Positions 27,711 through 36,034 of a stretch of 64,000 nucleotides of DNA are shown one piece after another. Location of the stretch: positions 1 through 64,000 of the forward strand of contig CAZNCQ010000009.1 in NCBI GenBank assembly GCA_964571275.1. Reading direction: 5' to 3'. The number at the start of each line of letters is the position of its first letter. The stretch's first letter is position 1. The notes below the pieces were generated by a model. It saw only the letters and a program-made list of their open reading frames with translations, was not told where the DNA came from and made no database searches. Source of the stretch: DASRQZ01 sp964571275 (lineage in GTDB: Bacteria; Myxococcota_A; Polyangia; Fen-1088). A program made the translations under genes and the position numbers.

Positions 27711-29633
27711 CTACGGAATGATCCCGACCACCTCTTGGGTCCACTGCGCGATGTGGTTCGACGTGGTGATGTCCTGAAACGGCAGGGCGAACGCCGCGAA
27801 GCTGGGATCGGTGCCGTTGCCCAGCGCCTGCGGATCGAAGCCGACCATCCAGATCAGCGTGCCCGACGCGCTCTCGCTGCTGTTGTTCGCCGGCGGCGGC
27901 CGCAAGCCGTACTGGCGGATCGACGACACCGTGAGCCAGAGCAGCGTGTGCTCCTCGTCGAGCTGGAAGGTGAACGGCGCCCACTTGGGAAACGAGTCGG
28001 TCAGGTTTGTCGTCCCCTTGTCGGCGACGCCGGGCGAATCGGCGGCCGCGAGCTCGACCAGCTTGGTCGCGGCCGGCGGTAGCGGCGTGGCCCACATCTT
28101 CGCCGACGGATCGCTGTCGGCGTCGCAGCTGGTGTCGTAGTTACTGCCCGAGGGGCAGGTCGATTCGTTGAAGATCATCACCGGGAACGACGTGTCGGGC
28201 GAGATCGCCGGGTAGTAGCGGTTCTTGCCCGCGACCGCCGGCAACAGATCGTGCGCGGTCCAGTTGCCGGTGCCGTCGTCGTCGACGTAGGAGATGCCCG
28301 ACTTCCCCGGGCGCTGGTCGGTGTAGCTGCCCGCCGGGTCGACGCTGGTGAACACGATGCGCTTGCCGTCAGCCGACCAGTCGGGGTGGTCGGCGCGCCG
28401 CCCGCCGACGGAGATCTTGCCGGTCACCGCGCCGGTCATGCCGTTGAACAGGATCAGATCCGACGGCCCCGTCTTCTTGTCGTCGGTGTAGAGGCCGACG
28501 AAGCGGGTGCCGGTCGGGTCCCACGCCTCGAACTGGCTCAGCTGCGCCAGCGGGTAGCCGGCCAGCGGCTTGGCGTTGGCGACGTCGAACAGCAGCACCT
28601 TGCCACTGTTCTGGCCGCCCGCCGACGCGACGATCTTGGTGCCGTCGCGGGACAGCGCGTGGCAGCCGACGCAGGTGCCGCTGGTGAATTGCGTGCCGAT
28701 GAAGCGCGTCGCGGTCGTGGCCGTGGTGTCGCCGAAGTTCCAGCGCATGATCCCGGTGTCACCCGACGTCGTCCAGTAGTAGAGGCCGCCGCGCACGTCG
28801 TCCTTCGAGAACTGCAGCGTGAACATCGCGCTGGCGCCGACGGCGCTGCCGTTGTCGTCGGTTCCGCGCACGGTCAGCTGCACCAGGCCGGCGCCGCGGT
28901 TGGTCTCGGCGATGTAGCTCCAGACCTGGTGGCTCGGCGCGTACAGGCAGCCGTCGGCGAGCGCCACGCAGCGCGTGTAGACGGTGAAGTCGCCGACGCT
29001 GCTCTTGAAGCGGACCTCGAACAGGGTGTTCGACGAGCTGCCCTTGCGGTAGTGCACCTCGATCCCGAAGACGTTGGGCGGAAACAGCACGTGGTCGTTG
29101 GGATAGACCAGCTGCGGCGCCCGCGACGTGTCGGCGGTGCCAGTGAACTTCGAGCCCGGATTGGCCGGCAGTGCCGGCATCGCGCCCGGGCCGTCGGCGG
29201 TGAACACGCCGGTGAGCTGCACGGTCAGGTGCGCGTTGCCGGCGATGTTGCCATTGCGCGCGCTGATCGTGGCGATGCCGCCGGTCGTGCCCACCGTCGC
29301 CAGGCCGTTCTTGTCGACGGTGGCGACGATCGTGCGGTCGGACGACCAGCTCACGCGATCGGTGATCTTCTGCTCGTGGCCGTTGATCGTCCCGTAGGCG
29401 TCGAACTTTTGCGTGGGCGGCGCTTTCGATAGATCCAGCGTCACCGTGGCGTTTGGCGGGTCGATCCGGATCGACGTCAGGCCGGCAATCGGTGCCGGCG
29501 TGGGCGGCGTCGTGGTACCGCCGCCCCCCGGGCGCTCTGCGTTGAATGTGCACGCCGCCGCCAGCGACAGCGCTGGCAGCAGCAGGATGACCAAGGAACG
29601 GCGAGCGATCAGGATCAGATGAGACGTCTTCAT
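27711..29633 (-). CDS. Lipoprotein with Ig-like domain, one haem-c motif and a TolB-like propeller
   Basis: A 640-residue predicted lipoprotein (ALSLAAAC lipobox). Residues about 50-145 are an Ig-like/Big2 domain (ITDRVSWSSDRTIVATVDKN). A CVGCH motif, which would bind haem c, lies near residue 330. From there the protein has beta-propeller repeats of WD40/TolB type (HPDWSADGKRIVFTSVDPAG; NRYYPAISPDTSFPVMIFNE). The ATG used is 9 nt inside a GTG that is in frame. Upstream at 29650-29690 the sequence is notably A/T-rich (TTTTAAATGATTTTCC), which probably holds its promoter. The role is unknown; propellers of this type often bind other envelope proteins. Confidence 0.82.
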   Translation of the reverse strand: MKTSHLILIARRSLVILLLPALSLAAACTFNAERPGGGGTTTPPTPAPIAGLTSIRIDPPNATVTLDLSKAPPTQKFDAYGTINGHEQKITDRVSWSSDRTIVATVDKNGLATVGTTGGIATISARNGNIAGNAHLTVQLTGVFTADGPGAMPALPANPGSKFTGTADTSRAPQLVYPNDHVLFPPNVFGIEVHYRKGSSSNTLFEVRFKSSVGDFTVYTRCVALADGCLYAPSHQVWSYIAETNRGAGLVQLTVRGTDDNGSAVGASAMFTLQFSKDDVRGGLYYWTTSGDTGIMRWNFGDTTATTATRFIGTQFTSGTCVGCHALSRDGTKIVASAGGQNSGKVLLFDVANAKPLAGYPLAQLSQFEAWDPTGTRFVGLYTDDKKTGPSDLILFNGMTGAVTGKISVGGRRADHPDWSADGKRIVFTSVDPAGSYTDQRPGKSGISYVDDDGTGNWTAHDLLPAVAGKNRYYPAISPDTSFPVMIFNESTCPSGSNYDTSCDADSDPSAKMWATPLPPAATKLVELAAADSPGVADKGTTNLTDSFPKWAPFTFQLDEEHTLLWLTVSSIRQYGLRPPPANNSSESASGTLIWMVGFDPQALGNGTDPSFAAFALPFQDITTSNHIAQWTQEVVGIIP

Positions 29634-29911
29634 GAACGACACCTACGCGTGAGACTAATATTTTAAATGATTTTCCTGTTTTAAGGCAGCGCGCGAGTGG
29701 TGAGAGTGTCCGGATTAGGTGATTAATCTTCGTGAGTTCAGGTGGGTCGGCCACCCACGGTGGCGACGTTGCCCATTCCCGTAACCCATAGTTCCCGGCA
29801 CGGGCGTAGCGTCGCTCAAATTTCTTGGAGGGAGCCCGCCCGAACGTCGTGTGCGCACCGGCATCACACCGGGCCGGGCTTTGTGCTTATGCTCGGGTCG
29901 GGAGGTGACCC

Positions 29912-30691
29912 ATGGCGCGCCGCTGCGAAGTGCTGTTACTCACGTTGGTGCTCGGGGCGAGTTGCCGCCGGCCGGCGCCACCGCCACCGCCGGCCTCGAC
30001 CGAACCGGTGGTGCCGCCCAATGCTTCGCCCCCTCTGCCGCCGAGCGCGGAAGTCCAGACCGCGGGCGAGAACAAGACGGAGACCGAAACCAAGGCCGAG
30101 ACCGGGACGATGAAGGACAAGGAAGGGCAGCCCGCCAAGGCCGAACCGGCGCCCGCTCGCGCTGGAAAAGACGAAGCGGCGGTTCGGACGCGAGCGACCC
30201 GCGTCGCCACCGAGCAACAGCGGCCGAAGACCAAGCTCGGGCACGCGACGAATGCCGGCGACGCGCCGGAGGGCCAGGTGGTCGCGGCGCGCGAGGACGT
30301 CAGTGCGCCCGCGTCCGCCGTCGATGCGCCGGCGCGCGCCACGCTGCGCTTCAAGAACGAAGCGGGGAACAACTACAAGCTGGTCGAGGCGCGCTTCGTG
30401 ATGGACGGCGCCGAGTTGCCAACGGTCATTACCAACGCCGGGCGCGGCGAGGCACAGCAGATCTTTACCGGCTCGCTTCCCGCGGGCCGTCACGTCGTGG
30501 CGTCACGGTTGACCTATCAGGGCGCCGACCACGCGATCTTCAGCTACATGAAGGGCTACACGTTTCGCGTGCAGTCGGACGATGAGTTCGTGGCGCGCAG
30601 CAAGAACGCCGTCAGCATGACGATCGTGTGCAAGGAGAAGACGGGCTTCAACACGCCGGTCGAACGCCGCCTGTTCGTGACCGTCGAGTGA
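29912..30691 (+). CDS. Proline/charge-rich lipoprotein, unassigned
   Basis: A 259-residue predicted lipoprotein (LVLGASC lipobox near residue 18). Residues 19-140 are low-complexity, Pro-rich then Lys/Glu/Thr-rich (GENKTETETKAETGTMKDK), and should be disordered. The C-terminal 115 residues form a beta-rich domain (ATLRFKNEAGNNYKLVEARF, VVASRLTYQGADHAIFSYMK, KNAVSMTIVCKEKTGF) that I do not recognise. GGGAGGTGA precedes the ATG. Similar disordered-linker lipoproteins are frequent in myxobacteria. Confidence 0.78.
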   Translation: MARRCEVLLLTLVLGASCRRPAPPPPPASTEPVVPPNASPPLPPSAEVQTAGENKTETETKAETGTMKDKEGQPAKAEPAPARAGKDEAAVRTRATRVATEQQRPKTKLGHATNAGDAPEGQVVAAREDVSAPASAVDAPARATLRFKNEAGNNYKLVEARFVMDGAELPTVITNAGRGEAQQIFTGSLPAGRHVVASRLTYQGADHAIFSYMKGYTFRVQSDDEFVARSKNAVSMTIVCKEKTGFNTPVERRLFVTVE

Positions 30692-30748
30692 TGCGCCTGT
30701 GACGCACGCCGCGCTCTTCCGACGACTGAAACAACTGAAACGACGAAA

Positions 30749-30779
30749 GGTCGAGCCCCGCACGAGACGGCGCTCGACC
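30749..30779 (-). terminator. Probable terminator between convergent genes
   Basis: A perfect 8-bp stem GGTCGAGC/GCTCGACC (arms 30749-30756 and 30772-30779) with a 15-nt loop. On the minus strand it is followed by TTTCGTCGTTTCAGTTG, a U-rich but interrupted tail. It lies between the stop codons of the convergent lipoprotein genes. Confidence 0.5.
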
Positions 30780-30802
30780 CCCGGTCGTTGCTTGCTCTCG
30801 GA

Positions 30803-32065
30803 CTAGAGCGGCGTGATTCGCCACTTCTGGATGTCGGCCGCGCCGTAGGTCGTGGTGACGACCGGGGTGCCGTCGTTCGAGTTGCCCCCGGACGGCCAGA
30901 TGCTCGAGGTGCCCTTGCTCGACGGGCTGAACTCGTAAACGCCGCCGTCGCCCGGGTTGCCCAGCGACGGCAGAGCCCAGAGCTGCGACGACCCGCCCGA
31001 GTAGCTGTTCTGCACGAGCGCGGTGTTGTCGCTGGTCGCGCCGCCCGTGAGATCCAGCGCCTTGCCGCTCGAGACGTTGATCACCTTGTACTTGCCGGTC
31101 GAGATCTGGGTGATCGTCCAGCGCTGGTTGTTCGAACCGTTGTAGACCCGCTGCTGGATCGCCGCGCCGTTGGAGGTGCTGCTGCCCGCGACCTCGAGAC
31201 ACTTGGTGTTCTCGCGGTTGCAGATCGAGTACTGCGTGTTGACGTCGAAGTTGCGCCACACGGTCACGACGTGGGTGTAGCCGTAGCAGGTGGAGAAGCC
31301 GTCGGCCACGCCGTTGGTCTTCGCCGACGAAGCGGTGCAGCTGGAGGCGCACGGGCCAGGCGTGCCGAAGGGATCCGAGTAGGGCGCGTTGGATTGGCCG
31401 ACGCCCAGGCGGCCGGGCACGGTGCCGGCGCTGAAGTCCTTGCCGTTGCAGAAGTAGCCCTTGGGCGGATTCACGAACACGTTGCCGAAGAACGAGCCCT
31501 CCTGGAACGGATAGCTGGTGTTCTGGCCCCAGCCGATCGCGCCCTCGCTGTCGAGCCAGATCGGAATGTGCACGCCCGACGTGTTGACGTGCGCGAGCAA
31601 GCAGGCGGTCATGCGCTCCTGGCAGGTCGTGTTGCAAGTGCCGGTCTCCCATTCGGGGGCCGTGCCGATCGCGCCCGCGAACGAGTACGACTTGCCGCTG
31701 CTGTCCTTGGCGGTGATCGTGTGACCCGAGGGCAGCGCGCAGCGAACGATGTAGCTCATCGTGCTTTGACCCGCGGTGCTGTTCATCATCGTGCCGGTCG
31801 CCAGGATGCCGGTCTTGAGCGGGTTCATCAGCAGGCCGGTGCCCGAGAGCCCGTTGCCGGAGAGACCATTCCCCGACAGACCGTTGCCCGACAGACCGTT
31901 GGTCATCGAGAGACCATTCAACATCGACAGGCCATTGGTGGTCGCCAGTGCCGCCTGGCTGTCATCCGCGCTCGCGGCGTCGCCGCTCGCCTGACAACCA
32001 CCCAGGGCCACGGCCAGCGCCAGCGACGCGGCCAACCAGCTTGTCTTCTGCGTGTTCTCGGTCAT
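30803..32065 (-). CDS. NGLS-repeat lipoprotein with shared Cys-rich domain and ricin-type lectin
   Basis: A 420-residue predicted lipoprotein (ALGGC lipobox). Residues about 43-78 carry six NGLS motifs in a near-perfect 15-bp tandem array. Next is a domain of about 190 residues (YIVRCALPSGHT, GTAPEWETGTC, CQERMTACLLAHVN, QEGSFFGNVFVNPPKGYFC) that reappears in the protein at 36035-37108. The last 130 residues are a ricin-B/CBM13 lectin with QxW motifs NQRW, SQLW and IQKW. The lectin suggests carbohydrate binding at the cell surface; the shared domain has no known function. It is divergent from an APC permease. Confidence 0.87.
   Translation of the reverse strand: MTENTQKTSWLAASLALAVALGGCQASGDAASADDSQAALATTNGLSMLNGLSMTNGLSGNGLSGNGLSGNGLSGTGLLMNPLKTGILATGTMMNSTAGQSTMSYIVRCALPSGHTITAKDSSGKSYSFAGAIGTAPEWETGTCNTTCQERMTACLLAHVNTSGVHIPIWLDSEGAIGWGQNTSYPFQEGSFFGNVFVNPPKGYFCNGKDFSAGTVPGRLGVGQSNAPYSDPFGTPGPCASSCTASSAKTNGVADGFSTCYGYTHVVTVWRNFDVNTQYSICNRENTKCLEVAGSSTSNGAAIQQRVYNGSNNQRWTITQISTGKYKVINVSSGKALDLTGGATSDNTALVQNSYSGGSSQLWALPSLGNPGDGGVYEFSPSSKGTSSIWPSGGNSNDGTPVVTTTYGAADIQKWRITPL
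31836..31940. repeat. 15-bp tandem array encoding NGLSx
   Basis: Near-identical 15-bp units around ccgttgcccgacaga, most alike in the 31850-31905 core and decaying toward both sides. On the minus strand they encode NGLSM/NGLSG repeats. Unit length is a multiple of 3, so copy-number change would keep the frame. Confidence 0.8.
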
Positions 32066-32378
32066 TGCGAGTCGGGATAGAGCAGTAAGTGTGCCTACTG
32101 AATTTGCTTTGCATGTTTCCTATCTATCTTGAATCATTCGTCTTACATGGCCCGATACGACGCGCGCTGTTGCGGACTCCGCAACAATGCGTTGCCAGCA
32201 TCGGCGCTCGCTGCGCTCCGGGCGGCGAGGACATCGCATTGGTGATGCGATGTGGGCGGCCGTCGCCGATCGGTAGCGCGGGTCGCCTGGAACGGCGGCG
32301 ATCGCCGCGCTCGTCGGAGAGCGAGACGCGCGCCGCTGCGCCCTTGGTGATTGAAGCGAGATCCGGCAAAGTGAAATC
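32066..32378. promoter_or_regulatory. Divergent intergenic region with a short stem-loop
   Basis: 313 nt between two divergent genes with no coding evidence. It is A/T-richer next to the ricin-lectin gene (32095-32140), where its promoter should be. A perfect 8-bp palindrome TGTTGCGG-ACT-CCGCAACA sits at 32168-32186, about 100 nt from one start and 190 nt from the other. It could be an operator or a leader hairpin; no function is shown. Confidence 0.4.
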
Positions 32379-33719
32379 GTGACTCCCGCGTCGCCTGCGG
32401 GCTCCGACCGATCGCGGTCGGCGTCGGGCATCGGGCTCTGGTCAGGGATTGGGCTCGGCGTTGCCAACATGGTCGGGGTTGGGGTGCTCACCTCGAACGC
32501 CTACATGGCGCGCGCGCTCGGACCGACGGCGATCATGGCCATCTGGCTCATCCAGGGTCTGCTGGCGCTGGCCGGCGCGCGCACCTATGCGGCGCTCGCG
32601 ACCATGAAGCCCACGTCGGGTGGTGAATATCGTTATCTCTCGGAGTTTCTGCATCCGGTTTGGGGCGCGTTCGCGGGATGGACCTCGGTCGTGGTTGGCT
32701 TCGCCGCGCCGGTGGCAGCGAATGCCTACGCTATGGCGGCCTTCTTGAAGGAGCTGGTGCCGTTGCTGCCGGTCTTCCCGACGGCGACCGCGATCGTTCT
32801 GCTGTTCACGTTCGCGGCGACCGGCCGATTGACGCTGGCCAAGGGCACACAGGACGCCCTGGTCGTGGTGAAGCTCGGCCTGCTTTCAGCCTTCGTGCTC
32901 CTCGGGCTCGTCCGTGGTCACCATGCGTGGCCCGCGCCGGCCGCGGAGTCCAATCCGGTCTCGCTCAATCCCTTTGTCATGAACCTCTTCTATGCGGCCT
33001 ACGCCTACTCCGGCTGGAATGCCGCCGCTTACGCCGCCAGCGCGTTTCGGAAACCCGCGCGCACCGTGCCGCTCGCGATGGCGGGAGCGACGCTGCTGAC
33101 CACGGCGTTCTACCTGCTGATGGCGCACGTCTTCATCGCCAACCTGGGCAGCGACGATCTCGGGCGATGGAACGAGACGCGCGTGACGCTGGCCCACTTG
33201 CTGGTCACGAAGCTCGCCGGCCCGCACGCCGCCATCGTCGCCTCCATCGGTATCGTGTTGGTCCTCGGGTCCTGCATCAGCGCGATGATGCTCACCGGAC
33301 CCTGCGTCACCAGCGTGATGGCGCGCGACGGCTTCTTGCCGCGGTGGCTGGCCGGCGACGGCGTCTCTCCAAAGGCGAGCGCCGTGATGCTTCAAGGTGG
33401 GCTCGCCCTGGTCCTCTTGCTGACGTCGTCGTTCGAAAAGCTCATGGCGGGCATGGGCGTGGTGCTCACGGCCTGCTCGGCGCTGTGTGCGCTCTCGCTC
33501 CTGCTCGTGGCCCGCCGCCGCCAAGCGCAGGTCGCGCCCACCGCGCGCGTGGCGGCCGCGATCTATCTCGTCGTCTCCAGCGCCGAGGTCGTCATGTCGA
33601 TCTGGATCTTTCCGCGCGCGTTGCTGTGGCTCGCCGGCCTCGCGATCCTCACGGTGCTCGGCTATCAGCGTGCGCCCGGCGGCGGATCGCGGCGGATCCG
33701 GGAAATTCTCCCCTGGTGA
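32379..33719 (+). CDS. APC-family amino acid permease, second copy
   Basis: A 446-residue transporter with about 12 helices. The first helix shows IGLGVANMVGVGVLTSNAYM, a variant of the G-x-G-V APC signature. Conserved elements include KPTSGGEYRYLSEFLHPVWG and MNLFYAAYAYSGWNAAAYA. The start is a GTG. The substrate is unknown. It faces the ricin-lectin lipoprotein across a 313-nt gap. Confidence 0.9.
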   Translation: MTPASPAGSDRSRSASGIGLWSGIGLGVANMVGVGVLTSNAYMARALGPTAIMAIWLIQGLLALAGARTYAALATMKPTSGGEYRYLSEFLHPVWGAFAGWTSVVVGFAAPVAANAYAMAAFLKELVPLLPVFPTATAIVLLFTFAATGRLTLAKGTQDALVVVKLGLLSAFVLLGLVRGHHAWPAPAAESNPVSLNPFVMNLFYAAYAYSGWNAAAYAASAFRKPARTVPLAMAGATLLTTAFYLLMAHVFIANLGSDDLGRWNETRVTLAHLLVTKLAGPHAAIVASIGIVLVLGSCISAMMLTGPCVTSVMARDGFLPRWLAGDGVSPKASAVMLQGGLALVLLLTSSFEKLMAGMGVVLTACSALCALSLLLVARRRQAQVAPTARVAAAIYLVVSSAEVVMSIWIFPRALLWLAGLAILTVLGYQRAPGGGSRRIREILPW

Positions 33720-33769
33720 TCGGGACAATCGCCCGGCCAGCGCGCTCGCACGAATCCGGGCGGCGATTC

Positions 33770-34093
33770 TCATTGCACCGAGCAGTGCCCGGGGCCGTTG
33801 CAGCTGGCGCTGCACCCGCCGGCGGGGCAGGTCAGCGTGCAGTCGCTGATGCCGTTGCACTGCATGTCGCAGGCGCCGCCCGGGCAGTCGAAGGAACAGC
33901 TGGTCACACCATTGCAACGGAAGTGGCAGCCGCTGCCGGCGCAAGCGAAGTCGCAGCTTCCGACACCGTCGCAAGTGCAAGTTTCGCCCGCGCGACAACT
34001 CTCGGGTCGGTCTCCGGAGTCGCGCGCGTCGATCACACACCCCGCGCAGGAGAAATAGACCAGGCAGCCGAGGACAAGCGCGAGACGTTTCAT
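33770..34093 (-). CDS. Lipoprotein made of 19-residue four-cysteine repeats
   Basis: A 107-residue predicted lipoprotein. The start was set at the ATG with GAGGAGGG 7 nt upstream; the open frame extends further but is not coding-like. After the lipobox (FSCAGC) come three 19-residue repeats, each with four Cys in the pattern C-N/D-G-x3-C-x3-C-x4-C-x3: CDGVGSCDFACAGSGCHFR, CNGVTSCSFDCPGGACDMQ and CNGISDCTLTCPAGGCSAS, plus a partial fourth. Regular spacing suggests a disulfide-stacked or beta-helical rod. The function is unknown; a metal-binding or antifreeze-like surface is one option, without direct evidence. Confidence 0.82.
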   Translation of the reverse strand: MKRLALVLGCLVYFSCAGCVIDARDSGDRPESCRAGETCTCDGVGSCDFACAGSGCHFRCNGVTSCSFDCPGGACDMQCNGISDCTLTCPAGGCSASCNGPGHCSVQ

Positions 34094-34190
34094 GGTGGAA
34101 CCCTCCTCGAGGATGACCCTCTCGCCTGGATCAACACCGACGCGCTGGGGTGGTGTCACCGGCCCACAGCGTTTCTTGGCCGTTCGCTCG

Positions 34191-35987
34191 TCAGAGCACT
34201 CGCATGAGCCGCGCGACGTGCTCGGGACCGAAGACGTGATGGCCGATGCGGAGCGCGACGTCGCCTCCTTCACTGCGCACGCGGTGGAGCTCGGTGAGGA
34301 GAACCCGCAAGCGATCGTAGACCGTGGCGTCGAAGCAGGCCTGGCGGTCGAGCCGCGCGCGAGGAGACCCGGCGGGACGGCGCGCGATCGCGGTCGCCGC
34401 GTCGAGATCGTGGCGGTCGCGGATCTGGCCCGCCGAGATCACGAGAGCGCGCGCGCCGGTCGTCTCGGGCTCGCGGAAGCCGACGGTCGCGTCGGCGAGC
34501 AGGCTCAGGAAACGCGCCCGCCGCACGAGGAGGCCGGTTTGCACCAGGCTCCGCTCCAGCCGGCGGCGGACGCGCGCCAGGTCCCACTGATCGGGACGCG
34601 AGTTTTCGGGATCATCGTCGGGCTCGGCGTCGGCGCGCCCGCGCAGGAGCCAGAGCGCGCGCGACGCTCGGGCCAGTCGGGCGGCCGTCGTTGGTTCCGC
34701 GCCGTCGTCACCGGGGGGGTGGGCCAGATGCTCTTCGCGCAAGTGTTCGGCACGCAAGTGTTCGGCACGCAAGTGTTCGGCACGAAAGATCCGAAACCCT
34801 TCGTCGAACAGCGCGCGTTCGGGCAAGAACACGGTGGGGACCGCCAGCGCCGCGGCGCAGAGCCCGTGCGTCGGAAAGGCGCCGTCACCGAGCGCGATCA
34901 GCGCCGCAAGTGGCTCGAGGGCGTACTCGGACGGCAGCGGACCGATGCGGTGTCGATCGTCGGGAGCCGGCGCGGCGCGCCGAAGGTCGTTCGACGCGAA
35001 CCAGGCGGAGCGGAGCGCCGCTTGAACGCGGGCACCCTGCAGGCGCAGCTGCACGTTGTAGGGCGGATCGAGGCGCTTGATCTCGTCGCTCTCGAGCAGC
35101 GCCGCCTCGAGAAGGCTCGGTGTCTCGATCGGGCTCACGTCGTGAACCTGAGTCAGAAGCTCGAGGCCGCGCTCCGTGACGGGCCCGCGCGCCTTGAAGT
35201 GGCCGGCGACGCGCTTCTTGAGGCTGGTCGCCTTGCCGACGTAGAGGACGTCGCCATTGCGGCGCAGGAAGCGGTAGACGCCTGGCCGATCCGGCAATGC
35301 GGCCCGGCGCTCGGCGGCCAGCGGATACACGCGCCGCGCATGCCGCGGGCGTGCAGCCGGCGCGCGCTCCTCGAGCCAGGCCTTGAGCGCGCTCCAGGTC
35401 CCGATCCCGATGCGCTCGAGCAGCGGCAGGAGCGCGCTCCAGATGAACACGGTCGCCTCGACGTGCCCCGCCGCGCGCCGTCCGTTCGCCGGCGAATGAC
35501 CGAGGTAGCCCGCCAGCGCGCGGATGTTCCGGCGCGGCAGGTCGGGGAACAGACGCGACGCGATCGCGTGCAGACAGACCACGTCGAGGGGCAGCCGCGC
35601 GCCGCCGTCGAGCCGCTCGCAGACGTCACGCAGGAACACGAGCTCGAAGCGCGCGAAGTGGATCACCGTGGGCACGCCGCCGGGCGCCGCGCGGCCCGCT
35701 TCCATTCGCGCCGTCTCGGCGCGCAGCTCGGCCCACGCCGCCCGCTCGTCGATCGCCTCGGCCACGCACGCTTCAGACCAGCCGGTCAGCTCCCGCACCG
35801 CCCACGAGATCTTCCGATCGGTGCGCGGGACGATCCAGCGGCTGCGTACCGTGCCCGTGAGCCCTTCGCCAGTGCAGGCGGCCCAGCCGAGCTCGAGCAT
35901 GTCGCCGTAGGCGGGCGTGCTCCCGCCCGCCTGACAATCGAGCGCCAGAACCTCGAGCTCGCGAAGGCTCTCGCCCCTGTCGCCCAT
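34191..35987 (-). CDS. Exonuclease-like domain fused to GIY-YIG endonuclease domain
   Basis: A 598-residue protein. The start is the ATG of MGDRGESLRELEVLALD; the frame continues upstream but is not coding-like. Residues 1-180 resemble a DnaQ-type exonuclease, but the canonical acids are changed (LALDCQAGG where DxE is usual; HFARFELVFL; GHVEATVF), so activity is uncertain. Residues about 220-310 are a UvrC-like GIY-YIG domain: GVYRFLRRNGDVLYVGKA, then KKRVAGHF and the Glu in LLEAALLESDEIKRLDPPYN. A 15-bp tandem array encodes RAEHL repeats near residue 405. The C-terminal part is unassigned. Fusions of this type (Cho/UvrC-like) act in DNA repair; that role is inferred. Confidence 0.85.
   Translation of the reverse strand: MGDRGESLRELEVLALDCQAGGSTPAYGDMLELGWAACTGEGLTGTVRSRWIVPRTDRKISWAVRELTGWSEACVAEAIDERAAWAELRAETARMEAGRAAPGGVPTVIHFARFELVFLRDVCERLDGGARLPLDVVCLHAIASRLFPDLPRRNIRALAGYLGHSPANGRRAAGHVEATVFIWSALLPLLERIGIGTWSALKAWLEERAPAARPRHARRVYPLAAERRAALPDRPGVYRFLRRNGDVLYVGKATSLKKRVAGHFKARGPVTERGLELLTQVHDVSPIETPSLLEAALLESDEIKRLDPPYNVQLRLQGARVQAALRSAWFASNDLRRAAPAPDDRHRIGPLPSEYALEPLAALIALGDGAFPTHGLCAAALAVPTVFLPERALFDEGFRIFRAEHLRAEHLRAEHLREEHLAHPPGDDGAEPTTAARLARASRALWLLRGRADAEPDDDPENSRPDQWDLARVRRRLERSLVQTGLLVRRARFLSLLADATVGFREPETTGARALVISAGQIRDRHDLDAATAIARRPAGSPRARLDRQACFDATVYDRLRVLLTELHRVRSEGGDVALRIGHHVFGPEHVARLMRVL
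34739..34783. repeat. 15-bp tandem repeat (RAEHL in the exonuclease/GIY-YIG gene)
   Basis: Three identical copies of gcaagtgttcggcac, followed by a variant. On the minus strand they encode AEHLR repeats, lengthening a loop or helix outside the nuclease motifs. Confidence 0.9.
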
Positions 35988-36034
35988 CGACGGGAAGCAT
36001 ACTCGGCGAGCTCGCGATTGCCCGGATGTGGACT

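Noticed and set aside
31836..31940. NGLS units as classical pentapeptide repeats (A[DN]LxX beta-helix).
   Set aside because: The central hydrophobic and the Ala/Asp positions do not follow that pattern; Gly at position 2 of every unit would break the helix ladder.
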